Assembly (NCBI GenBank): GCA_020692215.1
Contig: JAIMKW010000002.1
Span: 581,218 to 645,217, forward strand
DNA: 64,000 nt
Source: Sandarakinorhabdus sp.
Lineage (GTDB): Bacteria > Pseudomonadota > Alphaproteobacteria > Sphingomonadales > Sphingomonadaceae
Direction: 5' to 3'
Under the pieces are notes generated by a model, which saw only the letters and a list, made by a program, of their open reading frames with translations, made no database searches and was not told the DNA's origin. Position 1 is the stretch's first letter; each line of letters starts with the position of its first letter. Of the stretch, positions 9,039 through 19,151 are shown piece by piece. Position numbers and translations under genes: made by a program.

Positions 9039-12000
9039 TCAATCAAGCGGGCTCAACCCCTCATATTCCTTCGGGTCCAGCAAGATCAGCTTTGCCGCTG
9101 CCGTATAAAGCAGCGCCGCTTCAACCTTGCGCCCCGGAAAGGCCCGCTGCAGCACGGCTGCATAGGCTGCCATCTGCCGCTTGTAGGGCATGGGCACATC
9201 GGCCGCGCTGGCAGGCACCGAGAGGCCGGTCTTGAAATCCACCACCAGCACGCGCTCTGGCTCTACCAGAAGCCGGTCGACAATGCCGGCAATCGCCCTG
9301 TCGCCCACCAGCCCGGCAATCGGCGCTTCGGCCAGCGCGTCCGGCCCGAACAGCGCCGCGTTGCCGGGCGCCTCCAGCACAGTCATGGCCTCTTCCACCA
9401 GCGCGTCGGGTTCAACAGCGCCCTGCGCCGCCAGCCAGGCTGCCGCCACCGCGCGGCGGCGATCGGGCGGCACATCGGGCAACCGTTCGAACAGCTTGTG
9501 CAGCAGGGTGCCGCGCATCGCGCGCGCGCGCATGTCGGCTGGCGGTGGGCCAGCGGCTGGATCATCGGGCAGCGCAGACGGCGTCAACGGCCGGATTGGC
9601 CGCACAGGTTCGGGCGCAAGGCCGGTCAGCACATCGGAAACATCCATGGCTCCATCGCCGGGCGAAACAACCGAAACCTCGGGCGTCGGCGCAACCCAAT
9701 GACCGCGCCGCAACCGGCGCGCTTCGCCCCAAATTTTGGTGTGCACGGTTTCGGCGTCTGCAATCGTGTCGAACACCCGCGCCAGCCGTGTATGCCAGCT
9801 CGTATCCTTGTCCCCGCCCAGATTATCGAACGCCTGCCGCCCGACAGCGCCGCCGATATACAGATGGTCGGCAGCCCGCGTCAGGCCCACATACAACAGC
9901 CGCAGATCCTCCTCGGCCAGTAGCGCATCGCGGGCTTCCTGCATGGCCTTCAGGTCCACCGGCATGGCCTTGGCCCCCGGATGGAACAGCGGAACCGGAT
10001 GCTCTGCACCATCGAACATCACCGGCAGATAGCTATCGGCATTGGCCTTGCGCTTGTGCGCTGCATCCGCAAGCACAACCACCGGCGCTTCCAGCCCCTT
10101 TGCGCCATGGATCGTCATCAGCCGAACCTGCGCCGCCGGCGCCTCGGCATCGCGCTTCACTTCCGAACCTTCGCTCTCGATCCAGGCCAGAAAGCCCGCC
10201 AACGCAGGAGGATGCTGCACTTCATAGGCAAGCGCCTGCTGCAGCAATTCGTCGATGGCGTCATTCGCCTCGCTGCCCAGCCGCGCCACAAGCCGCCGCC
10301 TGCCATCTATCGGGCCCGACAGGATGCTATCCAGAAAGCTGTAGGGGCCGGCGATATCGGCCAGCGCCAAAATCTGGTTCAGCAGCCCACGTGCCTCCTT
10401 TGCGGCCCCGCCATCCGCGGCGGCCTGCCCAAGTGCAGCCCACAGCGATCCTTTTCGCGCACCGGAAATCGCCCGCACTTCCTCATGTGTCCAGCCGATA
10501 AAGGGGGAAACCAGCACACAGGCAAGGTTCAGGTCATCTTCGGGCTGCACCGCAAAGCGCACCAGCGCCAGCATATCCAGCACGGCATAGGGCTCTGTCA
10601 GCAACAGCCTGTCCACTCCGGCCACCGGCACGCCATGCTGGTGCAATGCGCCAACAAGACCGCCCATCAACCAGCTGCGCTTCCTGACCAGCACAAGAAT
10701 ATCGTTGGCGCGGGCATAGCGCTCTCGCGCCGGCAGCCACAGCCGTTCGGGATGGCCGGGCTTCAGCCAGGCCGCAATCTGTTGCGCCAGCCGATCAGCC
10801 ATCAACCGGTCGGCCGCTTCCGAATTGCCTTCGGCTTCCTCGTCGCCCTCCTCGGGGTCTTCAGGGGCCTGCGCCGGCCATAGCTGGATCTCGCCGGGCG
10901 CATCGGCCCGATAAGGCACATGCGGGGGCGGCGCCTCGGGCATCCCCAAGGCCGTATGGCCTGCGCAATCGAGAAATGCATTCACAAAGGCAAGAACAGC
11001 AGGCCCCGACCGGAACGAAAGATCCAGCGGCACCTGTTGCAACGGTCGGCCACCGGCATCGGCACCAGGCGAAAGCCGAACAGCCCCTTCCACGAACAGC
11101 CGCGGATCGGTTCCCTGGAAGCCATAAATGGCCTGCTTCAGGTCTCCCACCACGAACAGGCTGCGGGCGCGCGCATCCTCGCCATCGAAATAGTCCTCGA
11201 TCAGCCGCTCGATGATTGCCCATTGCCGGGCATTGGTATCCTGCGCTTCGTCCACCAGCACATGATCAAACCGGCTGTCCAGCTTCCAGCCGATATAGCC
11301 AGGCATCCCGGCCGGCCCCAGCAGCACGGCCGCATGGCTGATCATGTCGTCATAATCGATCGCCACATTGGCGCGCTTCAGCTGCCTGTAGCGCCCGGCA
11401 ATCCGGTGCCCCGCCCTTAGCGCCATGGTGGCAAGCTCGGCTGTCAGCAGCCGCGCCTCGCGGTCTTCCAGATGGCCGATATCCCGCGCGATATCGGCCA
11501 TCAAGTCGGCAACTTCCGGCCGCTTGTTGCAGATCGCATGCTTTCGAACCGTGCCCTTGTCCGTCAGAAAAAGGCTGTGGTAATTCTGAAATGCGGCCAC
11601 CCGGCCCTGGGTGTCGAGCATGAGCCAGGCCCGCGCACGGGCGGCGGCATCCAGCCCGGTTTTCGTCGCCCAATTTTCCATCATGCCAGCAAAGCTTTCC
11701 AGGCGTGCATCGTCATGCACGCCTGGCGCCAGCACCTGCGCCAGATAGTCACCGGGCTTCTCGTCCGGCCCCACGTTCAAAAAGCGCCGCACCGCAGGCG
11801 CAATCCCATCTTCGCTGTGGAAGGAAAGCACCCCTTCCGTGTGGGCAATCATCCGGTCCAGCGCCAGCATCACGCCGCCTTCGCCTTTCAGCACGGCAAG
11901 TTCGCCCAGATCGCTCAGGAACCGGCTGTCACTGGCCTCAAGCGCCTGCGAAATCGCCTCGTTCAAGGCGCGTTGCCGCAACAGCCGTGCATCCCGGTCA

Positions 12001-12455
12001 TCCAGCGCGCGAAAGCCCGGCGGAAGGCCTGCTTCCAGCGGAAAGGCGGCCAGCAGCCCTTGCGCAAAACCGTGCAGGGTCTGCACCTTCAGCCCGCCCG
12101 GCACATCCAGCGCCAGCGCAAACAGCGCCCGCGCGCGGGTCCGCATCGCGGCATCATGGCCAACCCCAAGCGCTGCCAGTTCCGCATCCAGCGCCGTGTC
12201 GTCCAGCGTCAGCCAGTCCCCCAGCCGCTTCGTCAGCCGGTTCTGCATTTCGGCCGCTGCCGCCTTGGTAAAGGTCAGCGCCAGGATCCGGTCCGGCGCG
12301 CAACCGGCCAGCATCAACCGCAGCATGCGGTCCGTCAGAACATGGGTCTTGCCTGTGCCGGCAGAGGCCGAAACCCACACATGCGATGCCGGGTTGGATG
12401 CCAGCAGTTGCGCACCGGTTCGCTTGAACGGCCCCTTCGTCTCGGCCGCGCTCAT
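9039..12455 (-). CDS. addA: Double-strand break repair helicase-nuclease AddA
   Basis: AddA is the UvrD-type helicase and nuclease subunit of the AddAB complex, which resects DNA ends and loads RecA, the alphaproteobacterial counterpart of RecBCD. The 1138-residue protein has Walker A ASAGTGKT near residue 33, motif Ia [13 protein letters not shown], motif II DEAQDTN, motif [17 protein letters not shown], and a C-terminal RecB-like nuclease domain with VLVVDFKTG. The ATG at 12455 overlaps the addB stop as ATGA, showing translational coupling. An in-frame ATG five codons upstream is less likely. Confidence 0.97.
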   Translation of the reverse strand: MSAAETKGPFKRTGAQLLASNPASHVWVSASAGTGKTHVLTDRMLRLMLAGCAPDRILALTFTKAAAAEMQNRLTKRLGDWLTLDDTALDAELAALGVGHDAAMRTRARALFALALDVPGGLKVQTLHGFAQGLLAAFPLEAGLPPGFRALDDRDARLLRQRALNEAISQALEASDSRFLSDLGELAVLKGEGGVMLALDRMIAHTEGVLSFHSEDGIAPAVRRFLNVGPDEKPGDYLAQVLAPGVHDDARLESFAGMMENWATKTGLDAAARARAWLMLDTQGRVAAFQNYHSLFLTDKGTVRKHAICNKRPEVADLMADIARDIGHLEDREARLLTAELATMALRAGHRIAGRYRQLKRANVAIDYDDMISHAAVLLGPAGMPGYIGWKLDSRFDHVLVDEAQDTNARQWAIIERLIEDYFDGEDARARSLFVVGDLKQAIYGFQGTDPRLFVEGAVRLSPGADAGGRPLQQVPLDLSFRSGPAVLAFVNAFLDCAGHTALGMPEAPPPHVPYRADAPGEIQLWPAQAPEDPEEGDEEAEGNSEAADRLMADRLAQQIAAWLKPGHPERLWLPARERYARANDILVLVRKRSWLMGGLVGALHQHGVPVAGVDRLLLTEPYAVLDMLALVRFAVQPEDDLNLACVLVSPFIGWTHEEVRAISGARKGSLWAALGQAAADGGAAKEARGLLNQILALADIAGPYSFLDSILSGPIDGRRRLVARLGSEANDAIDELLQQALAYEVQHPPALAGFLAWIESEGSEVKRDAEAPAAQVRLMTIHGAKGLEAPVVVLADAAHKRKANADSYLPVMFDGAEHPVPLFHPGAKAMPVDLKAMQEARDALLAEEDLRLLYVGLTRAADHLYIGGAVGRQAFDNLGGDKDTSWHTRLARVFDTIADAETVHTKIWGEARRLRRGHWVAPTPEVSVVSPGDGAMDVSDVLTGLAPEPVRPIRPLTPSALPDDPAAGPPPADMRARAMRGTLLHKLFERLPDVPPDRRRAVAAAWLAAQGAVEPDALVEEAMTVLEAPGNAALFGPDALAEAPIAGLVGDRAIAGIVDRLLVEPERVLVVDFKTGLSVPASAADVPMPYKRQMAAYAAVLQRAFPGRKVEAALLYTAAAKLILLDPKEYEGLSPLD

Positions 12456-15358
12456 GTCCGGCCCAGCCATTCGGCAACGCGGGCCAGCAGGTCGTAATCC
12501 TGATAACGCCTGCCGTGCACCATATTCGCTTTCGCCACAAAAGGCCGGTCGCCCAGCAGATAGTCCCCGGCCAGCGTCTCGAAATCGGCCAACGCCTGCG
12601 CCTTGTGCTCGGCCAGAGCTTCAGGCCCTGCCTTCTTGCCCAAGGCCGGCTTCAGCTCGCCTGGCTCCCGGCCTCCGGAAAGCTTGATATAGTCCAGCGC
12701 CACCACTTCACCGGCGGGAACGCCCTTGAAGGCGCCCGCCTCTGCCATCTGCGCCAGCAGCGCAAGCTGGGTCTGCCACAGGCTGGCAACATCCTTCGGC
12801 CCCGGCGGCTGGCCAGTCTTGTAGTCCACGATCCTGAGGCCCGCGTCCGACCAGTCGACCCGGTCGGCCCGCCCCTTCAGCGTCACGCCCTTCCACACCA
12901 ACGTGCCCTCGCACTCGATCCCCACAGGCACCCATTCCGGATTGTCCGCAAGCTGCTCGAGAACGAAACCGGCCATGCGCAGCACACGCGGGCGCCACAG
13001 CGCCACCAGCTCGGGACGATCGCCCAGCTTGCCGAGTTCCTCGTCCACCAGTGCATCCAGTGTCATCGCATGGTGCGCGCCCTCCAGCCAGCGCTGCAGG
13101 ATCTTGTGCACCACCTGCCCGCGGTCGCCTCCGGTCGGCTCGGCGTCGCGCACAAGCAGGGGCTTCAGCTTCAGCATGTGGCGCGCGTAAAAGGCAAAGG
13201 GGTCGGCCTTCAGCCCAGAAACTTCCGTCACCGACAGGCTGCGCGGCCGCTCGCCCGCCAGTGGCTGCGGCTGCGGCCGTTCGAAGCGCAGGTCGGTATC
13301 GCTGCGGCACAGCCGGCGTGCAACCGCCAGCAGCGCCGCTGCCGAAGGCGAAAGCTGGCCGGAGTCCGGTCGCTGCCCGGCCGCTGCCTCCAACCGCTGC
13401 CAGAAACGCGATGGAACCGAAGGTGCGCCGCCTTCCCGGGCAGAGCGCGTCAGCAGCACTTCGGGCGCACCAAGCCCCATCGCAAAATCATGCGCCTGCA
13501 TCCCCGTCCGCCGGGCGAGCCCCGGCAGGCGCAGAGCGCTGCGGATGGCGGGTGCCAGAAACGGATCAGGCGCGGGCTTTCCGGGCCACACCCCTTCGTT
13601 CAGCCCACCCATGATGAGCAAGTCAGCCGCCTGCAACCGCGCTTCCAGCGGCCCCCAGATCGCCAGCTGCGGATGCCGCCGCCAGCGCGGCCGCACGGTC
13701 TGCCCCACCATCAGCCCGCCCAACAGCGCCGCGGCATCGTCGCCCCCCACGGCCAAGGCCGAAAGATCAGCCTCGCTTTCGGCCAGAGCCTCCAGAAACT
13801 GCGCCAGCGCGCTGCCGGCGTCGCCAGTCCATAGCGTCGGCCCTGCCAGCGCTTCGGCAACAGAGTGCACGGCCTCCAGCAATGCCCATCCATCAGCGGG
13901 CACCGGCTCCAGAGGCGCCAGCAGCGGCCGCACCTCGGCATCCCACCAGCCCAGCAGGTGTTTGCCCTGGCTGTTCCGCGCCAGCCGCCGCGACATCCCG
14001 GCAAGCCCCGGCGCCGGGCGCAATCCGCGCAGCGCCAGCAAATCCAGCGATCGCACCGCATTCAGCCAGGGCAGGCGCTGGTCGCCGGCACGCACCAGCG
14101 GATGCTGCAGCAGCGCCAACAGCGGCACCGGCGCAAAGCGCTCTCCAGCAGCGGTGGCGATCGCGATCAGCAGGCTGCCAGGCAGCGTATCGGCCAGCGG
14201 CACCCCGGCTGTATCGTCGATATCGATCCCGAAGCGCTTCAGTTGCACTGTCACGCGCCGCGCCAGCGCCCGATCGGGCGTCACCAGCGCGGCTGTGGGC
14301 CCCGGCCGCTCGGCAACCTGCCGAAGCGCAAGGGCAATCACCAGCGCCTCTTCGGCGGGCGATGCCGTTTCCACCATCCTCAGGCCCTCGATGGCTTCGG
14401 CACCGGCCGGCTCAGTCCTGGCGCCGCTCAGCGTGGCTGGTGTCATCGCTCGGGCCACCAGCGCAGCACGCGCTGGCGAACTTCCGCTTGCGTCCGCCGC
14501 TTGGGGCCAGATGTCTGCTTCCTGCGGGGAAAGTCCCGCCACCGCCAGCAGCCGGGCCATGCCGAACTGGGGATGCGTCTCGATCCCCTCACCGATCATC
14601 GCCCAGGTGTCCGTGCTTGTATCCGTATCCAGCCCTGGCAGCACCAGCATGCCCTTCGGCAGCCGCGCCACTGCGCGCGCCAGATGGGCCACGGCGGGCG
14701 GCGCGCTGGCAAAGCCTGCCAGCACAACCGGATGGGCCGGCGGTGTATGGCTCCAGCGCTCCGCAAGCAACGCCAGCAAGCGGTTGCGCCGGGCAGAGCC
14801 GTCCATCCTGCCGCGGCTTGCAAGCACTTCGGGCCACCCCCGCATCAGCGTATCCAGCAGCTGGGCATTCACCTGCCAATGCTCCTGCAACATCGCCTGC
14901 GGCACAGCGTGCGTGATGTCGGTCGCAGTCCGTCCCTCGATCTCAAGTGTATCCAGTGCAGCCGCAAGCTGCCCGGCCAGCACCAGCGCCTCGGCACTGG
15001 GCAGGCCACGCCCACGCGCCAGCAGCTTGGCAAGCGCAAGCCGCCGCGCCAGTGCAGGCATTTCCGGCACCACTTCGGCCGGCCCCTCCAGCCCTTCGGC
15101 AAAGCTGCCCAGCGCCTCGTCCACGTCGATGTCGCCGGCTGGTGCCATGCGTGGCAACAGCAGGGCCTTCCCTTCGGAAAGGCGAACAAAGGCGTCCGTC
15201 AAGGCGCGCCCGGCACGACGGCTGGGCAGCAGCACAAGCACACGGGCAAGATCCATCTGGCCGGGGAAGCGCGTAAGAAGCCCGGCGGCAAGATCATCGG
15301 CAAAGGGCCGCCAGGCCGGGATGGTGTACAGCAACGGCCGCCGCTCAGAGCTGGCCAA
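12452..15358 (-). CDS. addB: Double-strand break repair protein AddB
   Basis: This 968-residue partner of AddA matches the alphaproteobacterial AddB type: a degenerate helicase-like N-terminal half with no complete Walker A, and a C-terminal PD-(D/E)XK nuclease region with LRIVDYKTGQ. In AddAB enzymes this subunit supplies the second nuclease and Chi recognition. The only start that reaches the family N-terminus is a TTG at 15358, which lies inside the end of murU (14-bp overlap) with GAGG just upstream. The rare start and the overlap suggest that addB is translated at a low level coupled to murU. Confidence 0.95.
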   Translation of the reverse strand: MASSERRPLLYTIPAWRPFADDLAAGLLTRFPGQMDLARVLVLLPSRRAGRALTDAFVRLSEGKALLLPRMAPAGDIDVDEALGSFAEGLEGPAEVVPEMPALARRLALAKLLARGRGLPSAEALVLAGQLAAALDTLEIEGRTATDITHAVPQAMLQEHWQVNAQLLDTLMRGWPEVLASRGRMDGSARRNRLLALLAERWSHTPPAHPVVLAGFASAPPAVAHLARAVARLPKGMLVLPGLDTDTSTDTWAMIGEGIETHPQFGMARLLAVAGLSPQEADIWPQAADASGSSPARAALVARAMTPATLSGARTEPAGAEAIEGLRMVETASPAEEALVIALALRQVAERPGPTAALVTPDRALARRVTVQLKRFGIDIDDTAGVPLADTLPGSLLIAIATAAGERFAPVPLLALLQHPLVRAGDQRLPWLNAVRSLDLLALRGLRPAPGLAGMSRRLARNSQGKHLLGWWDAEVRPLLAPLEPVPADGWALLEAVHSVAEALAGPTLWTGDAGSALAQFLEALAESEADLSALAVGGDDAAALLGGLMVGQTVRPRWRRHPQLAIWGPLEARLQAADLLIMGGLNEGVWPGKPAPDPFLAPAIRSALRLPGLARRTGMQAHDFAMGLGAPEVLLTRSAREGGAPSVPSRFWQRLEAAAGQRPDSGQLSPSAAALLAVARRLCRSDTDLRFERPQPQPLAGERPRSLSVTEVSGLKADPFAFYARHMLKLKPLLVRDAEPTGGDRGQVVHKILQRWLEGAHHAMTLDALVDEELGKLGDRPELVALWRPRVLRMAGFVLEQLADNPEWVPVGIECEGTLVWKGVTLKGRADRVDWSDAGLRIVDYKTGQPPGPKDVASLWQTQLALLAQMAEAGAFKGVPAGEVVALDYIKLSGGREPGELKPALGKKAGPEALAEHKAQALADFETLAGDYLLGDRPFVAKANMVHGRRYQDYDLLARVAEWLGRT

Positions 15359-16094
15359 GAAGCACCTCGGTCTCTTTCACCGCTGCCGCAGTCCCCACAT
15401 CAAACCACAGCCCATGGTGCACCACGCCGAACAAACGTTCCTGCGCAGCAGCCCGGTCCCAAAGCCTGTTCATCGAAAAGGGCCTTGGCTCCTCGCCTGC
15501 GAACAGCTGCTTTGAAAGCATCTGCAGGCCGGTAAACACAAAGGGCGCAATCCGCCCCGGCTTGCGTCTGCTCAACCGCCCCACCGGGTCCATTTGGAAG
15601 TCGCCCTGCCCGCGATGGCAATTTGCGCGCGCCAGCGGGATCATCAGCAACAGGGCATCCATCCGCTCAGGATCCCACCGCTCTTGCAGAAGCCGCACGG
15701 CGCCGATCGGCCCATCCACCCAGATATTGTCGGCATTGATGGCCAGAAACGGATCAGACCCGATCAAGGGCAATGCATGGGTGATACCACCGCCGGTTTC
15801 CAGCAGCTGCGCGCGTTCATCGGAAATGGCAATTTTCAGCCCCGAAGGACGCGCCGCCAGATGCCCCTCCATCCGGTCTGCCATATAGTGCACATTCACC
15901 ACCACATCCCCGACACCGCCGGCCCGCAGCGTATCGAGCGCGCGGTCCAGCAGAGTCCGTCCGGCCACCTCAACCAGTGGCTTGGGGCGGGTCGCCGTCA
16001 AGGGGCGCATCCGCCTTCCAAGCCCTGCCGCCAGCACCATGGCCGACATCGGCGGCCCGGCGGTCACTGGCACCGGCCGCGCAACAAGCTTCAT
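15345..16094 (-). CDS. murU: N-acetylmuramate alpha-1-phosphate uridylyltransferase MurU
   Basis: This 249-residue nucleotidyltransferase has the signature LAAGLGRRMRPLT, a downstream PKPLVEV lysine motif and LETGGGI, all typical of MurU. MurU converts MurNAc-1-phosphate to UDP-MurNAc, bypassing de novo MurA/MurB synthesis and giving intrinsic fosfomycin tolerance. The preceding amgK gene makes its substrate, and the pairing strongly supports the call over a generic sugar-phosphate nucleotidyltransferase. The ATG at 16094 overlaps the amgK stop as ATGA. Open frame upstream of this ATG overlaps amgK and is not part of the gene. Confidence 0.93.
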   Translation of the reverse strand: MKLVARPVPVTAGPPMSAMVLAAGLGRRMRPLTATRPKPLVEVAGRTLLDRALDTLRAGGVGDVVVNVHYMADRMEGHLAARPSGLKIAISDERAQLLETGGGITHALPLIGSDPFLAINADNIWVDGPIGAVRLLQERWDPERMDALLLMIPLARANCHRGQGDFQMDPVGRLSRRKPGRIAPFVFTGLQMLSKQLFAGEEPRPFSMNRLWDRAAAQERLFGVVHHGLWFDVGTAAAVKETEVLLGQL

Positions 16095-17074
16095 TGGCAC
16101 CACGCGCTCCTCAATTCGGATGGCACATTGGCATCGAACCAGGCCTTCACCGGCGCCAGCGCCGGATGGGCAAAATTGCGTTCGATATAGCCCCACACCC
16201 GCGGCAGCCGCTCCACATACCCCTTGCGCCCATCCCGGTCCCGAAGCCGAACGAACACGCCCAGAATCTTCACGTTGCGTTGCGCCCCCAACACTTCATA
16301 GGCCGCACGCAACGCCTGGGCATCAAGGCCATCACCACAGGCCACGAACTGCGCCAGCATCGCGCGCTCGAGCCTTGGTGAAACATCCCGGCGTGCATCC
16401 TGCAACAGGGAAACAAGGTCATAGGCCGGGTGCCCGGCAAGCGCATCCTGAAAATCCAGAAGACCAAGCGCCTGCACACCGGGCCTGTCGGGCAGCAACA
16501 TCAGATTGTCGGCATGGTAATCGCGCAAGGTCACGACTGGCCGCTGCGCCGTTTCGTGCAGAACGCCACCCCATACGGCATCCCAGGCGGCGAGGTAGGC
16601 TGCCACGTTGACATCGATCCCCGCCGCTCTGGCATACCAATCGGCAAACACCATCACTTCGCGCGACAGGGCCGCATGGTCATAAGGCAGAAGCCCCTGC
16701 GGAGGCAGCCGATGCAATGCAGCCAGCAGCGCCACCGCCTGGCTGTAAATGGCTTCCTCGCGGGCAGGCTCGGCGGCCAGCACCGGGCCCATCAACTGGT
16801 CTCCAAAATCCTCGATCAGCAGGAATCCGCGGTCGATATCCCCGGCCAGCAGGCGCGGCGCGGAAAAGCCCGCCCCAACAAGCAGATCGGCCACCTGCAG
16901 GAACGGCCGGACATCTTCATGCTCTGGCGGCGCATCCATCAGCACCGCGCGGCGCCCGCGGTCATTCACCCGGAAATAGCGGCGGAAACTGGCGTCGCCT
17001 GCCAGTGGCGCGACGCTTGCGCCACCCCACCCGGCTCCCGCCAGGAAATGGTCATGCCCCGCGCGCGGAATCAT
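16091..17074 (-). CDS. amgK: N-acetylmuramate/N-acetylglucosamine anomeric kinase AmgK
   Basis: This 327-residue aminoglycoside-phosphotransferase-fold kinase has the N-terminal GDASFRRYFRV stretch characteristic of AmgK, the catalytic-loop motif DYHADNLMLL (with H in place of the usual HGD) and the metal-binding LLDFQDALAG. AmgK phosphorylates the anomeric carbon of MurNAc recovered from peptidoglycan turnover and feeds MurU. It sits between tsaE and murU in one minus-strand run, an order common in alphaproteobacteria. Confidence 0.93.
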   Translation of the reverse strand: MIPRAGHDHFLAGAGWGGASVAPLAGDASFRRYFRVNDRGRRAVLMDAPPEHEDVRPFLQVADLLVGAGFSAPRLLAGDIDRGFLLIEDFGDQLMGPVLAAEPAREEAIYSQAVALLAALHRLPPQGLLPYDHAALSREVMVFADWYARAAGIDVNVAAYLAAWDAVWGGVLHETAQRPVVTLRDYHADNLMLLPDRPGVQALGLLDFQDALAGHPAYDLVSLLQDARRDVSPRLERAMLAQFVACGDGLDAQALRAAYEVLGAQRNVKILGVFVRLRDRDGRKGYVERLPRVWGYIERNFAHPALAPVKAWFDANVPSELRSAWCQ

Positions 17075-17099
17075 CTGGCGCTTCGGGCGGCGGGAAAGA

Positions 17100-17534
17100 T
17101 CAGGCGGGAGGCCATCGGCCTTCCCAAGCCGGGGACGCGTCCCAAGTCAAGCGCCGCACGGGCCCGCCGGCGCCGTCCAGCCGCAGCCACAAGCGTTCCG
17201 GCCAGAAAGCGTTCCCCAGCCGCTCGGGCCACTCCACCAGAATCGCCCCGTCCACCAGCCAGTCGTCCAGCCCCAGCGCATCGGTTTCGGCCGGATTTTC
17301 CAGCCGGTAAAGATCGCTGTGCGCTACCGGCACGTCGAGATCGGGATAGGTCTGCACCAGCGTGAAGGTCGGGCTAGGCACCTCGCCGCCATGCCCAAGC
17401 GCCGCGATGATGGCACGCGCCAGAGTGGTCTTCCCCGCCCCCAGTTCGCCTGACAGCGCAACCACATCGCCGGGCCGCAGAACAGCAGCAAGCCGGGCCC
17501 CCAAAGTGCGGAGCCCGGCTTCATCCAGTGTCAT
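17100..17534 (-). CDS. tsaE: tRNA threonylcarbamoyladenosine biosynthesis ATPase TsaE
   Basis: TsaE is the small P-loop ATPase that works with TsaD and TsaB to make t6A37 on ANN-decoding tRNAs. The protein is about 144 residues, with Walker A SGELGAGKTTLA, the SPTFTLVQTY segment and the HSDLYRL motif typical of the family. The ATG at 17534 fits the family start. GTG and TTG codons upstream at 17552 and 17558 are alternatives, the latter only 3 nt after the ahcY stop. It is the second gene of the ahcY-tsaE-amgK-murU-addB-addA run. Confidence 0.95.
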   Translation of the reverse strand: MTLDEAGLRTLGARLAAVLRPGDVVALSGELGAGKTTLARAIIAALGHGGEVPSPTFTLVQTYPDLDVPVAHSDLYRLENPAETDALGLDDWLVDGAILVEWPERLGNAFWPERLWLRLDGAGGPVRRLTWDASPAWEGRWPPA

Positions 17535-17561
17535 TTGTGTGCCGTTTGCCACGGCCAATGG

Positions 17562-18971
17562 TCAGTAGCGGTAATGATCGGGCTTGAACGGCCCTTCCGG
17601 CGTCACACCGATATAGGCGGCCTGGCTGTCGCTCAGCCTGGTCAGGCGCACGCCCAGCTTCTCGAGGTGCAGCGCTGCCACCTTTTCATCCAGATGCTTG
17701 GGCAGCACATAGACCTTGTTCTCATAGGCAGCGCCGTTTGCCCAAAGTTCGATCTGCGCCAGAACCTGGTTGGTAAAGCTGGCCGACATCACGAAGCTGG
17801 GGTGCCCGGTGGCGCAACCGAGGTTCACTAGCCGGCCCTTGGCCAGCACGATCAGCCGCTTGCCATCGGGGAACACCACTTCGTCCACCTGCGGCTTCAC
17901 TTCTTCCCACACATAGTTGGACAGCGCGTTGATCTGAATTTCCGCGTCGAAGTGGCCGATGTTGCAGACAATCGCCCGGTCCTTCATCTGGCGCATATGC
18001 TCAAGCGTGATCACATCGGCGTTGCCGGTTGCGGTCACGAAGATGTCGGCCAGCGGCGCTGCATCCTCCATGGTGACAACCTGATAGCCTTCCATCGCCG
18101 CCTGCAGCGCACAGATGGGGTCCACTTCGGTCACCATCACGCGGGCGCCTTGCGAACGAAGGGATGCAGCCGAACCCTTGCCGACATCGCCAAAGCCGGC
18201 AACGCAGGCAATCTTGCCGGCCATCATCACGTCGGTTGCCCGCTTGATGCCATCGACCAGCGATTCCTTGCAGCCATAAAGATTGTCGAACTTCGATTTG
18301 GTCACGCTGTCGTTCACGTTGATCGCCGGGAACGGCAGATGGCCCTTGCCGGCCACTTCATACAGCCGGTGGACCCCCGTGGTGGTTTCTTCCGAAACAC
18401 CCTTTATCGATGCCTGTGTCTTCAGGAAGAAGCCCGGTGACGCCGCAGCCCGCTCGCGGATCATCCGGAAAAATTCCACTTCCTCCTCGTTGGAGGGCTC
18501 GGGCAGGTCCGTGCCGGCTTCCAGTTGTGCGCCCTTCAGGATGTAGAAGGTGGCGTCGCCGCCATCGTCCAGGATCATGTTGGCGTGGGTGTCGCCCCAC
18601 TGGAAGATGGAATCCACGAACTGCCAATACTCCCGCAGCGATTCGCCTTTGTGGGCAAACACGGGAACCCCTGTTACAGCAATCGCCGCCGCAGCATGGT
18701 CCTGCGTCGAATAGATGTTGCACGACGACCAGCGAACCTCGGCGCCAAGCGCCGTCAGCGTCTCGATCAGCACTGCGGTCTGGATTGTCATGTGCAGGCA
18801 TCCGGCCACACGGGCGCCTTTCAGCGGCCTTGTTTCGCCGAATTCCGCGCGCAGCGCCATCAGGCCCGGCATCTCGGTTTCGGCAATGGCAATCTCCTTG
18901 CGGCCCCACCCCGCCAGAGACATGTCTGCAACAGCGAAATCAGTGAAACCGGCTTTGGGCTGCGTGGCCAC
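17562..18971 (-). CDS. ahcY: Adenosylhomocysteinase
   Basis: AhcY hydrolyses S-adenosylhomocysteine, the inhibitory product of SAM methyltransferases, to homocysteine and adenosine using bound NAD. The 469-residue length is the normal bacterial form. Recognisable features are the N-terminal [20 protein letters not shown], the NAD-binding [22 protein letters not shown], and the C-terminal PFKPDHYRY, the dimer-completing tail with Lys and Tyr. The start is GTG at 18971 with GAGGAG about 7 nt upstream. It is divergent from a SAM methyltransferase gene, and the 180-bp gap holds a 12-bp palindrome. Confidence 0.99.
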   Translation of the reverse strand: MATQPKAGFTDFAVADMSLAGWGRKEIAIAETEMPGLMALRAEFGETRPLKGARVAGCLHMTIQTAVLIETLTALGAEVRWSSCNIYSTQDHAAAAIAVTGVPVFAHKGESLREYWQFVDSIFQWGDTHANMILDDGGDATFYILKGAQLEAGTDLPEPSNEEEVEFFRMIRERAAASPGFFLKTQASIKGVSEETTTGVHRLYEVAGKGHLPFPAINVNDSVTKSKFDNLYGCKESLVDGIKRATDVMMAGKIACVAGFGDVGKGSAASLRSQGARVMVTEVDPICALQAAMEGYQVVTMEDAAPLADIFVTATGNADVITLEHMRQMKDRAIVCNIGHFDAEIQINALSNYVWEEVKPQVDEVVFPDGKRLIVLAKGRLVNLGCATGHPSFVMSASFTNQVLAQIELWANGAAYENKVYVLPKHLDEKVAALHLEKLGVRLTRLSDSQAAYIGVTPEGPFKPDHYRY

Positions 18972-19091
18972 AGGGCACTCCTCGGGATATTGGAAAGATG
19001 GCGCCTACATAGCCAACAGGGGCAGGACTTGCAAGTTTCTTTAAGTCTTTATGTGATCTGCCAGATTGCCAACACCCTCGCATTTTCGGGA

Positions 19092-19103
19092 TTGTCCGGA
19101 CAA
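19092..19103. promoter_or_regulatory. 12-bp palindrome TTGTCCGGACAA, possible operator
   Basis: A perfect palindrome lies 48 nt before the methyltransferase ATG and about 120 nt before the ahcY start on the other strand, in an otherwise AT-richer divergent promoter region. The position suits a regulator of one or both genes. I do not recognise the site, and one 12-bp palindrome can arise by chance. Confidence 0.3.
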
Positions 19104-19151
19104 ACCTTGCGACTAGTGTCGATGAACTCCCGCCGATCAGGAGACAGCCCC

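Noticed and set aside
18972..19000. Possible SAH riboswitch before ahcY (CCGAGGAG)
   Set aside because: Only the first few bases match; the conserved GCGYUGC and CAGGCUCG parts are absent, and the GAGGAG is explained as the ribosome site for the GTG start.
18525..19151. In-frame extension of the methyltransferase gene upstream of 19152
   Set aside because: It would run antisense through ahcY and its promoter; the ATG at 19152 has a good ribosome site and a sensible N-terminus.
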